Under the pieces are notes generated by a model. That model saw only the letters and a program-made list of their open reading frames with translations, was not told the origin of the DNA and did not search any database. 64,000 nucleotides of DNA from NCBI RefSeq assembly GCF_038002605.1, contig NZ_JBBOCT010000001.1:4588001-4652000 (forward strand). The letters are read 5' to 3'. The stretch is from Bacillus sp. FSL K6-3431. Its GTDB lineage: Bacteria; Bacillota; Bacilli; Bacillales; Bacillaceae_C. Shown here piece by piece: positions 18,149 to 26,236 of the stretch (its first letter is position 1; each line of letters starts with the position of its first letter). A program made the position numbers and the translations under genes.

Positions 18149-20472
18149 TGAAAATGGGAAAAGCGATTTTGATTGTGGCCTTGACCTTACTTTTATTATT
18201 ATCGGCAATACCAACGTCAAGTAGTACGGCTTTAGCCAATGAAGATCAAGCCGATAAAGAAAATACGGAAGAAACAGCTGAATCAACAGACGTAGAAGAA
18301 ACTGAAGAAGAAACAAAATCAGAACAGAAAGCTAATACCGAAGTAAAGGCGAATAACTTACCTAAAGATAGTGATTTTCAGACAGTTGCTGAAAACGATA
18401 ATTTTATCTTAAAAGCTGATCCTAAAACAGGCCATTTCAGCGTATTGAACAAGAAAACGGAGAATGTATTTAGATCTTTTCCTAATCCCGATGCCTGGGA
18501 TCAAGGGGGAACTTCAGATGCATGGCAATCCCATTTACAATCGCCATTTATGTTTTCATATGTAGAAATGAATGTGCGAAAAGACATGGTTAAAGAATCA
18601 AATTTTAATAACCAACAAGGAACAGTTGATTTCAAAAAGATTGATAATGGGTTTCAGATAACATATGACATGCCTAATATTGGCTTTGTTATTCCGATTC
18701 AGGTCCAGCTTGGGAAGGACTTTGTGGAAACAAAGGTTTTATCAGAAGGTATTCAAGATGTTAAGGAATATAAAAAAGATGAGAAGGACCCGATGATTCG
18801 ACTTGTTTCCCTACGATTATTTCCGTTTTTAGGTGCAGATAGTTCCGAGGAGGAAGATGGGTTTTTATTCCTCCCGGATGGTTCCGGTGTGCTAATCGAC
18901 TTTAAAAAGAATCGGGCAAGCACAACGGACTTCTATAGTGAACGAGTATATGGCGAGGATTTGGCTTTTTCAGCTAATGCTAATTTATCTTCAAGACTCC
19001 CAGTAAGAATGCCGATATTCGGTATAAGGTCGGGAGAGCAAGCGATATTGGGGATTATTAATGAAGGAGATGTTTACGCTAACATTGTATCAGCTCCTTC
19101 AGAATCATTAAGCCAATATAATTGGGCAACTGCTGAACATTTGTATCGCTTTAAAGTCTTCCAACCTACAAATAAAAAGAAGACAGATGGATATTTTACT
19201 TATACAGGTGATATTCAGCGTACAGACCGATCAACTCGTTACTATATGATAGAAAACGATGACGCTGATTATGTGGAAATAGCTGAAAGGTATCGTCAGT
19301 ATTTAATCGAGGAGCAAGGAATTAAGGTAAAAGATGATAAAAAAGAAAACTTGGATTTACAATTAAGTATTCTTGGTGGTGGGACTAAAAAGGGCTTTTT
19401 ACTAGATTCTTTCCTATCATTAACAACGATGGAACAAGCAAAACAGATCGTGCAGGAGTTAAATAGTTTAGGTGTTGAAGATATGTCTATCACTTATCAA
19501 GGTTGGCAAAAGGGTGGATACGGCAAATTCGGCGGGCATTTCCCGATTTCTAATCACTTAGGTGGTAATGATGAGATGAAGGATTTTGTAGATTTTGCTC
19601 ACTCAAAACAATTTTCTGTTTATCTTGATGCAAGCTCCTATACGTATAACAATACTGGGAAGGACCACTTCCGAGAAAGTAGAGATGGATTACGTGATTT
19701 GTATTCATCTGTAATCAAGTATTTCAGAACAGGTGTTGAGACTGTTTTTGTAAGCCCACTCTTTATGAAGAAGGTCATTTATAATGATCTAAATAAAGTG
19801 AATGAATTAGGTGTTGATGGTTATGTATATGGTGATGGCATTGGTTCAACTCTAGTAACGGATTACAATGATCGCTATTTAGCATCGAGGTCTGAGGTAA
19901 AGGAAATTCAGCAAGATATCTTTGAAAAAACAAAACAAGAGCTTGGTGATGTGCGTGTAGCATCAGGTAACTTTTATGCTTTAAATAATAGTAGTCATAT
20001 AGAACAGATGGATAATAATTATTCATACGATTTATTTGTAGATAGAACAGTACCTTTTGCTCAAATTGCCCTTCATGGTTTAGTAAGCTATTCGTTTGAA
20101 TACGGTAATATGAGCGGAAATGTAAAGGAAGCATTTTTAAAAGGGATTGAATACGGAGGTTCTCCAGCATTTTTAGTTACGTATGAAGAATCAAATAAAT
20201 TATTGGAATCAAGGTCTATGCGTAGATTTTATAGTACCTATTATAAGGATTGGGAAGCGGAAATTGCTTCACAATATCAACGTTTTAATGAGGCGCTAGC
20301 CGATGTACAAGATCAGTTTATTACGGATCACCGTATGTTAGCAAATGAGGTGTTTGAAACAACATATGAAAAGGGAAAACGCATTATCGTTAATTACAAT
20401 GATTTTCCCTACACTAATGAAGGAATCACCATAGAGGCAGAGGACTTTGTCGTAATTGAAGGAGGGAAATAA
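18148..20472 (+). CDS. secreted DUF5696-like protein with glycosidase-like layout
   Basis: A 774-residue exported protein. A signal peptide ends near STALA-NEDQ, followed by a long Glu/Thr-rich linker (about 32-70). Residues about 80-330 look like a mutarotase-type beta-sandwich (NKKTENVFRSFPNPDAWDQ, FLFLPDGSGVLIDF). Residues about 395-680 look like a TIM barrel, with alternating strand and helix and polar patches FSVYLDASSYTY, DGYVYGDGIGS and YSFEYGNM. A C-terminal beta-rich tail follows. This sandwich-barrel-sandwich order is typical of several glycoside hydrolase clans. I match it from memory to DUF5696-type proteins, which lack an assigned activity. The gene abuts its neighbours on both sides. 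It is the only secreted hydrolase candidate in the window; catalytic residues are not proven. Confidence 0.7.
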   Translation: MKMGKAILIVALTLLLLLSAIPTSSSTALANEDQADKENTEETAESTDVEETEEETKSEQKANTEVKANNLPKDSDFQTVAENDNFILKADPKTGHFSVLNKKTENVFRSFPNPDAWDQGGTSDAWQSHLQSPFMFSYVEMNVRKDMVKESNFNNQQGTVDFKKIDNGFQITYDMPNIGFVIPIQVQLGKDFVETKVLSEGIQDVKEYKKDEKDPMIRLVSLRLFPFLGADSSEEEDGFLFLPDGSGVLIDFKKNRASTTDFYSERVYGEDLAFSANANLSSRLPVRMPIFGIRSGEQAILGIINEGDVYANIVSAPSESLSQYNWATAEHLYRFKVFQPTNKKKTDGYFTYTGDIQRTDRSTRYYMIENDDADYVEIAERYRQYLIEEQGIKVKDDKKENLDLQLSILGGGTKKGFLLDSFLSLTTMEQAKQIVQELNSLGVEDMSITYQGWQKGGYGKFGGHFPISNHLGGNDEMKDFVDFAHSKQFSVYLDASSYTYNNTGKDHFRESRDGLRDLYSSVIKYFRTGVETVFVSPLFMKKVIYNDLNKVNELGVDGYVYGDGIGSTLVTDYNDRYLASRSEVKEIQQDIFEKTKQELGDVRVASGNFYALNNSSHIEQMDNNYSYDLFVDRTVPFAQIALHGLVSYSFEYGNMSGNVKEAFLKGIEYGGSPAFLVTYEESNKLLESRSMRRFYSTYYKDWEAEIASQYQRFNEALADVQDQFITDHRMLANEVFETTYEKGKRIIVNYNDFPYTNEGITIEAEDFVVIEGGK

Positions 20473-21339
20473 ATGATAAAAAGGAGGCTAAGTGCTAAAA
20501 TATCCCGCAATTTGGAGGGGAGCTTGTTTATTGCTCCTTGGTTAATAGGTTTTATGACTTTTCTTGCTTTTCCCCTAGGATTTTCACTGTATATGAGCTT
20601 TCATAAAGTGAAAATTCTTCCTAGCGGCATGAAGTACGATTTTAATGGGATCGGTTATTACAGAGAAATCCTCTTTAACAGCTCATCCTTTTATGATGAG
20701 TTAATACCGTACTTTCAAGAAGTTGTTATTATGGTACCGATAATCCTGATATTTTCACTGATGATCGCGATTTTGTTAAATCAAAAACTACATGGTCGCT
20801 TTCTGTTTCGTGCAATTTTTTTCTTACCCGTTATTTTTACAACCGGTTATTTATTAACTGAATTTGTAAATCAGGGAGAAGGCAGTCTAGGCTTTTTGGA
20901 ACGTTTTTCTATTGGAACATATCTAGACGCGGTTCTCGGTGACAGCTCATGGGGACAACCAGTTAAAACCTTATTGAATCGTTTTGTCTTAGTTTTATGG
21001 TATTCCGGTGTTCAAATCTTGATTTTCTTATCCGGAAGACAAACAATCCCTATTTCCGCCTATGAATCTGCAAGAATAGATGGTGCATCTCCTTGGGAGG
21101 TCTTTTGGAAAATAACGTTGCCAGCCATGTCACCTTTTATCTTTTTAAATTTAATTTATACAGTTGTTGACATGTTTACATTCCCGTTTAATCCTATAAT
21201 CGGCTTAATAGGTACAGGAAATTATGGTTATAGTAGTGCACTTGCCTGGATCTACTTTATCATTATTAGTGTATCGTTGGCGTTAGTCATGCTGATTTAT
21301 ATGAGGATGAATAGAGGTAAGAAGTTATCAAGAGGTTAG
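20473..21339 (+). CDS. sugar ABC importer permease, MalF-like (second pair)
   Basis: A 288-residue permease with six membrane segments, starting at the base after the previous stop codon, with the GGAGGGAAATA ribosome site inside the end of the upstream gene. EAA loop: SAYESARIDGASPWEVFWK. It begins the second permease pair of the same operon, so this transporter either forms two different pores sharing ATPase and receptor, or two importers that are co-expressed. Confidence 0.9.
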   Translation: MIKRRLSAKISRNLEGSLFIAPWLIGFMTFLAFPLGFSLYMSFHKVKILPSGMKYDFNGIGYYREILFNSSSFYDELIPYFQEVVIMVPIILIFSLMIAILLNQKLHGRFLFRAIFFLPVIFTTGYLLTEFVNQGEGSLGFLERFSIGTYLDAVLGDSSWGQPVKTLLNRFVLVLWYSGVQILIFLSGRQTIPISAYESARIDGASPWEVFWKITLPAMSPFIFLNLIYTVVDMFTFPFNPIIGLIGTGNYGYSSALAWIYFIIISVSLALVMLIYMRMNRGKKLSRG

Positions 21340-21351
21340 GAGGGGTGTTAA

Positions 21352-22329
21352 ATGAATGTTAATATCGAGACAGCAAAAAACAGTAATCGAGCAAAGGGGA
21401 AATTCAACTTTCGGAAAGGCGTAAGAAGCGTAAAATATACTGTACTTGGTAAAGAGATTAATGAAGGACTGCTTTTCAAAGTTTTTCTATACACTATATT
21501 TATCGCAACTTCTTATATTTATCTAAATCCAATATTAAAAATGATAGTGAATATGCTCATGAGTACGGCAGATCTAATGAATCCTACCGTAACTTGGATT
21601 CCTACTAAACTTTATTTGGGTCATATTCTTCGTGCTTGGGAGATGATGAATTATACACAGGCGTTCTCAGTCAGCTTGATCGTTGCTTTGGCTGCATCCG
21701 TTTTTCATTGTATATCATGTGGATTTGCAGGATATGCCCTAGCTCGATTAGACTTTCCTTTTAAAAAGCTTGTTTTTGGGTTATTGCTAATGGCGTTTAT
21801 TATTCCACCACAGGTTATTATTTTACCGACAATCATTGCTTATACAAACTTGGGGTTAAATAATTCATTGCTTACCTTAGTTATCCCTTCTATTTTAGGA
21901 TTTGGGGTAAAGGGCGCATTATTCGTCATTATCTTTCGTCAATTCTTCCTTACTCAACCGAAGGAATTGGAAGAGGCAGCCAAAATTGACGGTGCAACTG
22001 CGATCAAATTTTACCTGAAGGTTATGCTTCCGTTAGCAAAGCCAGCAATATTGGTTGTATTTTTATTCTCTTTTGTGTGGACTTGGAACGACACTTACTA
22101 TCCACAGATGTTTTTAACAGAGTCAAAATTGCTACCGCTTGCTAGTGAAATGCTACAGTTGGATAGGGTAATTACAAGTTCGGTTGAGACTCAACAAATT
22201 TCAAGCTTTGATGCTGGAGCAATTAAAATGGCAGCTAGTTTCTTATCTATTTTACCTCCGTTACTAATCTTTGTATTCTTCCAACGCCATTTCGTAGAAA
22301 GCGTAGACCGTACTGGTTTGGTAGAATAA
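21352..22329 (+). CDS. sugar ABC importer permease, MalG-like (second pair)
   Basis: A 325-residue permease with a longer N-terminal cytoplasmic part (about 40 residues) than its MalG-like cousin at 15054. Six membrane segments and EAA loop KELEEAAKIDGATAIKFYL. AGGAGGGG precedes the ATG, 12 bases after the previous stop. Last gene of the eight-gene operon; hairpins follow at 22388-22462. Confidence 0.92.
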   Translation: MNVNIETAKNSNRAKGKFNFRKGVRSVKYTVLGKEINEGLLFKVFLYTIFIATSYIYLNPILKMIVNMLMSTADLMNPTVTWIPTKLYLGHILRAWEMMNYTQAFSVSLIVALAASVFHCISCGFAGYALARLDFPFKKLVFGLLLMAFIIPPQVIILPTIIAYTNLGLNNSLLTLVIPSILGFGVKGALFVIIFRQFFLTQPKELEEAAKIDGATAIKFYLKVMLPLAKPAILVVFLFSFVWTWNDTYYPQMFLTESKLLPLASEMLQLDRVITSSVETQQISSFDAGAIKMAASFLSILPPLLIFVFFQRHFVESVDRTGLVE

Positions 22330-22429
22330 TAATGGATGTTTGATAAAGTGCTTAATAGCAGCTGATAATTTTGTTATTGGCTCACTGAAAAAAGGAAGTT
22401 CTAGAACCAACGCTAGACCGACTTTTTTC

Positions 22430-22462
22430 AACTTCCATTAGTAGAGATTACTAATGGAAGTT
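22430..22462 (+). terminator. long perfect hairpin after the transporter operon
   Basis: AACTTCCATTAGTA / TACTAATGGAAGTT, 14 base pairs with a five-base loop. The following T run is short, but a T-rich tract precedes it. Probable terminator of the eight-gene operon. Confidence 0.6.
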
Positions 22463-22470
22463 TCACTAAT

Positions 22471-22574
22471 AGGGGACAGCCAATTGGTGGGATTGATGAT
22501 GGTGTGGAAATGATGAAAATTTTAACAGGTATTATGAATCTGCAGCGAAAAAACAAGAAGTTGATTTTGAGTGA
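22471..22574 (+). pseudogene. relic of a Gfo/Idh/MocA-type dehydrogenase C-terminus
   Basis: Only the last ~35 codons remain. One frame reads GQPIGGIDDGVEMMKILTGI. After loss of one base near 22531-22533 the next frame reads YESAAKKQEVDFE and then stops with TGA at 22572. The combined string is the familiar C-terminal block of Gfo/Idh/MocA sugar dehydrogenases (GEPIGSIDDG...IYESAKTGKEV-type). The frameshift and missing 5' part show it is dead. It marks a deletion at this junction. The assignment is from motif memory. Confidence 0.6.
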
Positions 22575-22698
22575 TATCATTTAATTTACAGAGGTTCGAA
22601 TGACTCTTCATAAGTGGCACCTTTCTTTGGTATAATTGGTTTCGTCTCCAATATTACCATCAGAAAAGGTGTTATTCTTTTTTTATCTAAGAAAGTAG

Positions 22699-24465
22699 GT
22701 GACAACGATAATAAAGCGGGTTAATGTCTTTAATAAATTATTAGTTTATCAAAAAATGATAATAGTTTTTGGAATAATGCTATTATTTTTATATGTTATA
22801 AGCTTGGTACTAACTAATTACGGTAAAAAGAACATTGAAGAACAGTATTTGGATTCGGTTTTATCTAAAGTAAGCTTTTATGGAGATTTATTGAATGAAC
22901 AAATTTTATTTCTAAGCACTCGTCAATTACAACTTTTTTCAGATTCTGATGTAGAGAAATTAAACTTTCTAGGAGATTTAGTAACTGGATATGAGGAAGT
23001 AGCTTTGGTAAATGGTATTAAAGAAGAACTATATACGATAAATAATTCGAGTGATTTAGTAATGAATAATGGAATACTTCTAAAATCATATGATCGATCG
23101 ATATCGATTAATAATGGCTTACACCAAATCAATAGTAATGATTGGGATGTAAGTAACGAAAAAATTAATAAAAATGGAATTAAAAACTTGTATTATATTG
23201 AAGATAAAGTTTTTCTTGTTGCGAGAGATAAAAGTGAGGAGATTATTTCATATATTCAGTTATCAGAGGATAAATTACTTGAAATGATTGCCCGTATTAC
23301 TGAAGGAAAAGAAGATGCAGGTGTGCTTTTGGTCGATCATTCTTCTGGTTATATTAATGCTAATAGCGAAATAAACCAAGGGATATTAAGGGAAATATTA
23401 TCAGATAGAATTGCTATGAAAAAAACAAACATGGATGCTGTAAATCCTACCAATCGTCGTTCTGGTATTGCTAAAATTAACGAAAGTGAATATCTAATTA
23501 CTTCTAGTGAAATTTCCTTTTTAGACATGACTTTATATACTTACATTAATAGAAAAGAAATGACTGAAAAGTTATCTAGTTTGAGTTTGGGATTTTTAAT
23601 TTTAACGATCGTCTCTTTTCTCACTTTTCTTATATTCTCGTGGTCTGTAAACAAAATGATACATAAACCACTTAATAAATTGCTATTATTATTTAAAAAT
23701 CATCAAGAATCTAGTAAGGGCAACTATATAGATACTAAACATGAAAGTGAGTTTTCTTACTTATATAATAGCTTTAATGAAATGACTGATCGACTAGATC
23801 AGTTTATTAAAGATAATTATATGCAAAAATTAGCTATACAGAATTCCGAATTAAAACAGCTTCAATCGCAAATTAATCCACACTTTTTATATAATAGTTT
23901 TTATAATATTTATCGCTTAAGTAAAATGAATGATCTTGATCAAGTTTCCATTCTATCCCAAAGGCTAGCAAGCTACTATCAGTTTATTACAAAAGGTGGA
24001 AACGATGAAGTAGAGTTTGAAAAAGAATATAGGCATGCTCTAGACTACTGTACTATTCAGAAAATCCGTTTTTCAAATAGAATTAGTTTCCTTGCCCCTG
24101 AATTAATTAGTGATATTAAACACATTTTAGTACCACGTTTAATTCTACAACCGGTTATCGAAAATACATTTGAACATGCCTTTGAACACATTGAAGAAGG
24201 AATACTCCATATTGGCGTGACATACATAAACAAAAATTTGATCATTACAATAGAAGATAATGGCAATCAGTTAACGGATGCAAGATTATTTGAACTTCAA
24301 AATAAATTACAATATCCAGAAAAGGAAATTGAAAAAACGGGAATTTTCAATGTTTGTTCCCGATTGAAATTACGATATGGAGATGAAAGTGGTTTATATG
24401 CAAGTAGAAGTAGTTTAGGTGGGTTAAAAATAGAAGTAAAAATAAATAATAAAGAAGGATATTAA
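22699..24465 (+). CDS. YesM-type sensor histidine kinase
   Basis: A 588-residue membrane kinase of the His_kinase/YesM class found beside sugar importers. Membrane segment 1 is near residues 20-40, an extracytoplasmic sensor follows to about 290, then membrane segment 2 (FLILTIVSFLTFLIFSW) and a HAMP-like region. The phosphoacceptor motif is QINPHFLYNSF with His395, and the C-terminal ATPase has PVIENTFEHAFEH and ITIEDNG. The assumed GTG start has a weak ribosome site. An AGGTGA sequence overlaps it, so the real start could lie a few codons downstream. One base separates it from the response regulator gene. It likely senses a released oligosaccharide or a loaded binding protein. Confidence 0.9.
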   Translation: MTTIIKRVNVFNKLLVYQKMIIVFGIMLLFLYVISLVLTNYGKKNIEEQYLDSVLSKVSFYGDLLNEQILFLSTRQLQLFSDSDVEKLNFLGDLVTGYEEVALVNGIKEELYTINNSSDLVMNNGILLKSYDRSISINNGLHQINSNDWDVSNEKINKNGIKNLYYIEDKVFLVARDKSEEIISYIQLSEDKLLEMIARITEGKEDAGVLLVDHSSGYINANSEINQGILREILSDRIAMKKTNMDAVNPTNRRSGIAKINESEYLITSSEISFLDMTLYTYINRKEMTEKLSSLSLGFLILTIVSFLTFLIFSWSVNKMIHKPLNKLLLLFKNHQESSKGNYIDTKHESEFSYLYNSFNEMTDRLDQFIKDNYMQKLAIQNSELKQLQSQINPHFLYNSFYNIYRLSKMNDLDQVSILSQRLASYYQFITKGGNDEVEFEKEYRHALDYCTIQKIRFSNRISFLAPELISDIKHILVPRLILQPVIENTFEHAFEHIEEGILHIGVTYINKNLIITIEDNGNQLTDARLFELQNKLQYPEKEIEKTGIFNVCSRLKLRYGDESGLYASRSSLGGLKIEVKINNKEGY

Positions 24466-24466
24466 T

Positions 24467-26131
24467 ATGTATCGATTGCTTATAGTAGACGATGAGCCTT
24501 TTATTGTAGATGGGTTAATGCATTTATTTTCTGAAGTAGACATAGAATTGGAGATTTACACGGCTTACACTGTTACAGAGGCGATGAAGCATGTTATGCG
24601 AACAAGGATTGATATTGTTATCTCTGATATGAGAATGCCAATAAAAAACGGCTTGCAATTTATCGATGAATTACTAACATTTTGGCCTCAGTGCCGAATC
24701 ATATTTTTATCAGGTTACGACGATTTTGATTATGTCTATCATGCAATGAAACGAAATATAGACAGTTATATTTTAAAAACCGAGGATGATGAAATTTTAA
24801 TTGCTGCAGTAAAAAAGTCAATAATGAAGATAGAAGAAAAGAGATCTTATCAAAAACTAATCAAGACGACTGAAAGTAAATTTGCAAAGATGATACCGAT
24901 TGTAAAAAGGAAGGTATTAGAGGCATTAGCAAAAGGTGAAAGTGTAACGGGCATATTGAAAAGCCCCGTTATCGAGAAGGATGCATTTGACATTGAATTA
25001 GATGGAAAGTGGTTTACGATTGCTGGGCGAGTGGAAAGCATTAAAAGCTCCGAAAGTAGTGAGGAAAGATTGCAAAATCTTTACTATATTGAAAGTCTAT
25101 TTATCAAAGAACTACACCCAAACTTATCAATAGAATTTTTTATGTTTGAACATAGTTTAGCAGTTTGGTTCATACAGCCGAAAAAAGTCAACGGAGTATT
25201 CTATAAGGAAGATAAGCCTGAATGGGGAGCAATAAAAGAATATTTAAAAGGATATTTAGAGAATGTACAGGATAATTACTTAAGCCTCTTACAAACGAAG
25301 GTGTCTTTTGTTATAGGAGATGAACCAGTTGATTGTCAGGTTGTTAGTCATGCTTTTCATAAAATTTGTGAATCCCTGAAAATAATGTCCTATTACACGA
25401 ATGAAATGATTATTGTAGATCTAGGGGAGGAAAATCCATTTTTTGAAGATGAAATCGAGACATCCAACTATCATTTTTGGAAGAAGGATTTGCTTATTTT
25501 AGAAAGTGCTATTTCTGTAGGCGATCATCATAAATCACTAGAAATAGTTAATAAAATATTTGAAGAACTATTCAACAGTAGTCGCCATTCCAATATTGTA
25601 AAAACAGAATTCTTTTATTCCATATCGTTACTTTTATTAGAATTTTTACGTAATAAAGATTTATATCATCATTTAGTTAGAGAGAATGAGAAACTGACCA
25701 GTAAGATAATCGATAATTTCCCAATTATTATAGACACCAAAGAGAAAATTGATTATTTTGTAAAAAAAATATGTGAGTACCAAACTACAAAAAGAGAAGA
25801 GGGAAAACATAATCTTGTTTCACATGTTAATGAATATATAAAAGAAAATATTTCAGGCGATCTATCGCTTACAACAATAGCTAAATCTGTCTATTTCAAT
25901 CCATCCTATCTATCCCGATTCTATAAGGAACAGACGGGAATAAATATTTCCGATTATATTAATCAATTAAAAATAGAAATGGCCAAATATTATTTAACTG
26001 AAACTGAAATGTTTGTACAAACAATTGCCAGCAAGCTAGGATTTAGTTCGCCCTCTTATTTCACTATGTTCTTTAAAAAGAATATTAATCAATCCCCACA
26101 AGATTATCGAGAACAACGGTGGAGAAAGTAA
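24467..26131 (+). CDS. YesN-type response regulator (REC plus AraC HTH)
   Basis: A 554-residue cytoplasmic activator. The receiver domain (1-120) has acidic residues Asp8/Asp9 and the phosphoacceptor Asp54 in VISDMRMP. A long middle region (about 130-430) has no clear motif. The C-terminal AraC/XylS double helix-turn-helix (about 450-550) reads LTTIAKSVYFNPSYLSRFYKE and VQTIASKLGFSSPSYFTMFFK. Partner of the kinase one base upstream. AraC-type response regulators bind direct repeats, so it is a good candidate for the 11-bp-spaced repeats at 77, 1979, 7999 and 9867 and for the LplABC-type operon just downstream. Confidence 0.93.
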   Translation: MYRLLIVDDEPFIVDGLMHLFSEVDIELEIYTAYTVTEAMKHVMRTRIDIVISDMRMPIKNGLQFIDELLTFWPQCRIIFLSGYDDFDYVYHAMKRNIDSYILKTEDDEILIAAVKKSIMKIEEKRSYQKLIKTTESKFAKMIPIVKRKVLEALAKGESVTGILKSPVIEKDAFDIELDGKWFTIAGRVESIKSSESSEERLQNLYYIESLFIKELHPNLSIEFFMFEHSLAVWFIQPKKVNGVFYKEDKPEWGAIKEYLKGYLENVQDNYLSLLQTKVSFVIGDEPVDCQVVSHAFHKICESLKIMSYYTNEMIIVDLGEENPFFEDEIETSNYHFWKKDLLILESAISVGDHHKSLEIVNKIFEELFNSSRHSNIVKTEFFYSISLLLLEFLRNKDLYHHLVRENEKLTSKIIDNFPIIIDTKEKIDYFVKKICEYQTTKREEGKHNLVSHVNEYIKENISGDLSLTTIAKSVYFNPSYLSRFYKEQTGINISDYINQLKIEMAKYYLTETEMFVQTIASKLGFSSPSYFTMFFKKNINQSPQDYREQRWRK

Positions 26132-26162
26132 ACAAAGTATAAGGAAGTAAATAGACTCTTAT

Positions 26163-26176
26163 TGTAAGCGCTTGCG
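26163..26176 (+). promoter_or_regulatory. catabolite-responsive element (cre)
   Basis: TGTAAGCGCTTGCG matches TGWAARCGYTWNCW at 13 of 14 positions. It lies 60 bases before the binding-protein gene at 26237, a normal place for CcpA repression when a preferred sugar is present. Confidence 0.65.
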
Positions 26177-26236
26177 TGTGAAATTATAATTAATGGTGGG
26201 AAGAGGGAATATTCAAAAAAGAAAGTGGGGGTAAAA

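Larger units (their letters stand above)
22330..22698 (+). other. intergenic stretch with hairpin, gene relic and promoter
   Basis: Contains the perfect hairpin at 22430-22462, a frameshifted gene relic (22471-22574), and a promoter-like TTCATA-N18-TATAAT (22607-22636) that may drive the following two-component genes. Confidence 0.5.

Noticed and set aside
19775..20170. 131-codon minus-strand frame inside the DUF5696-like gene
   Set aside because: Antisense shadow with leucine/histidine-rich composition and no start signal.
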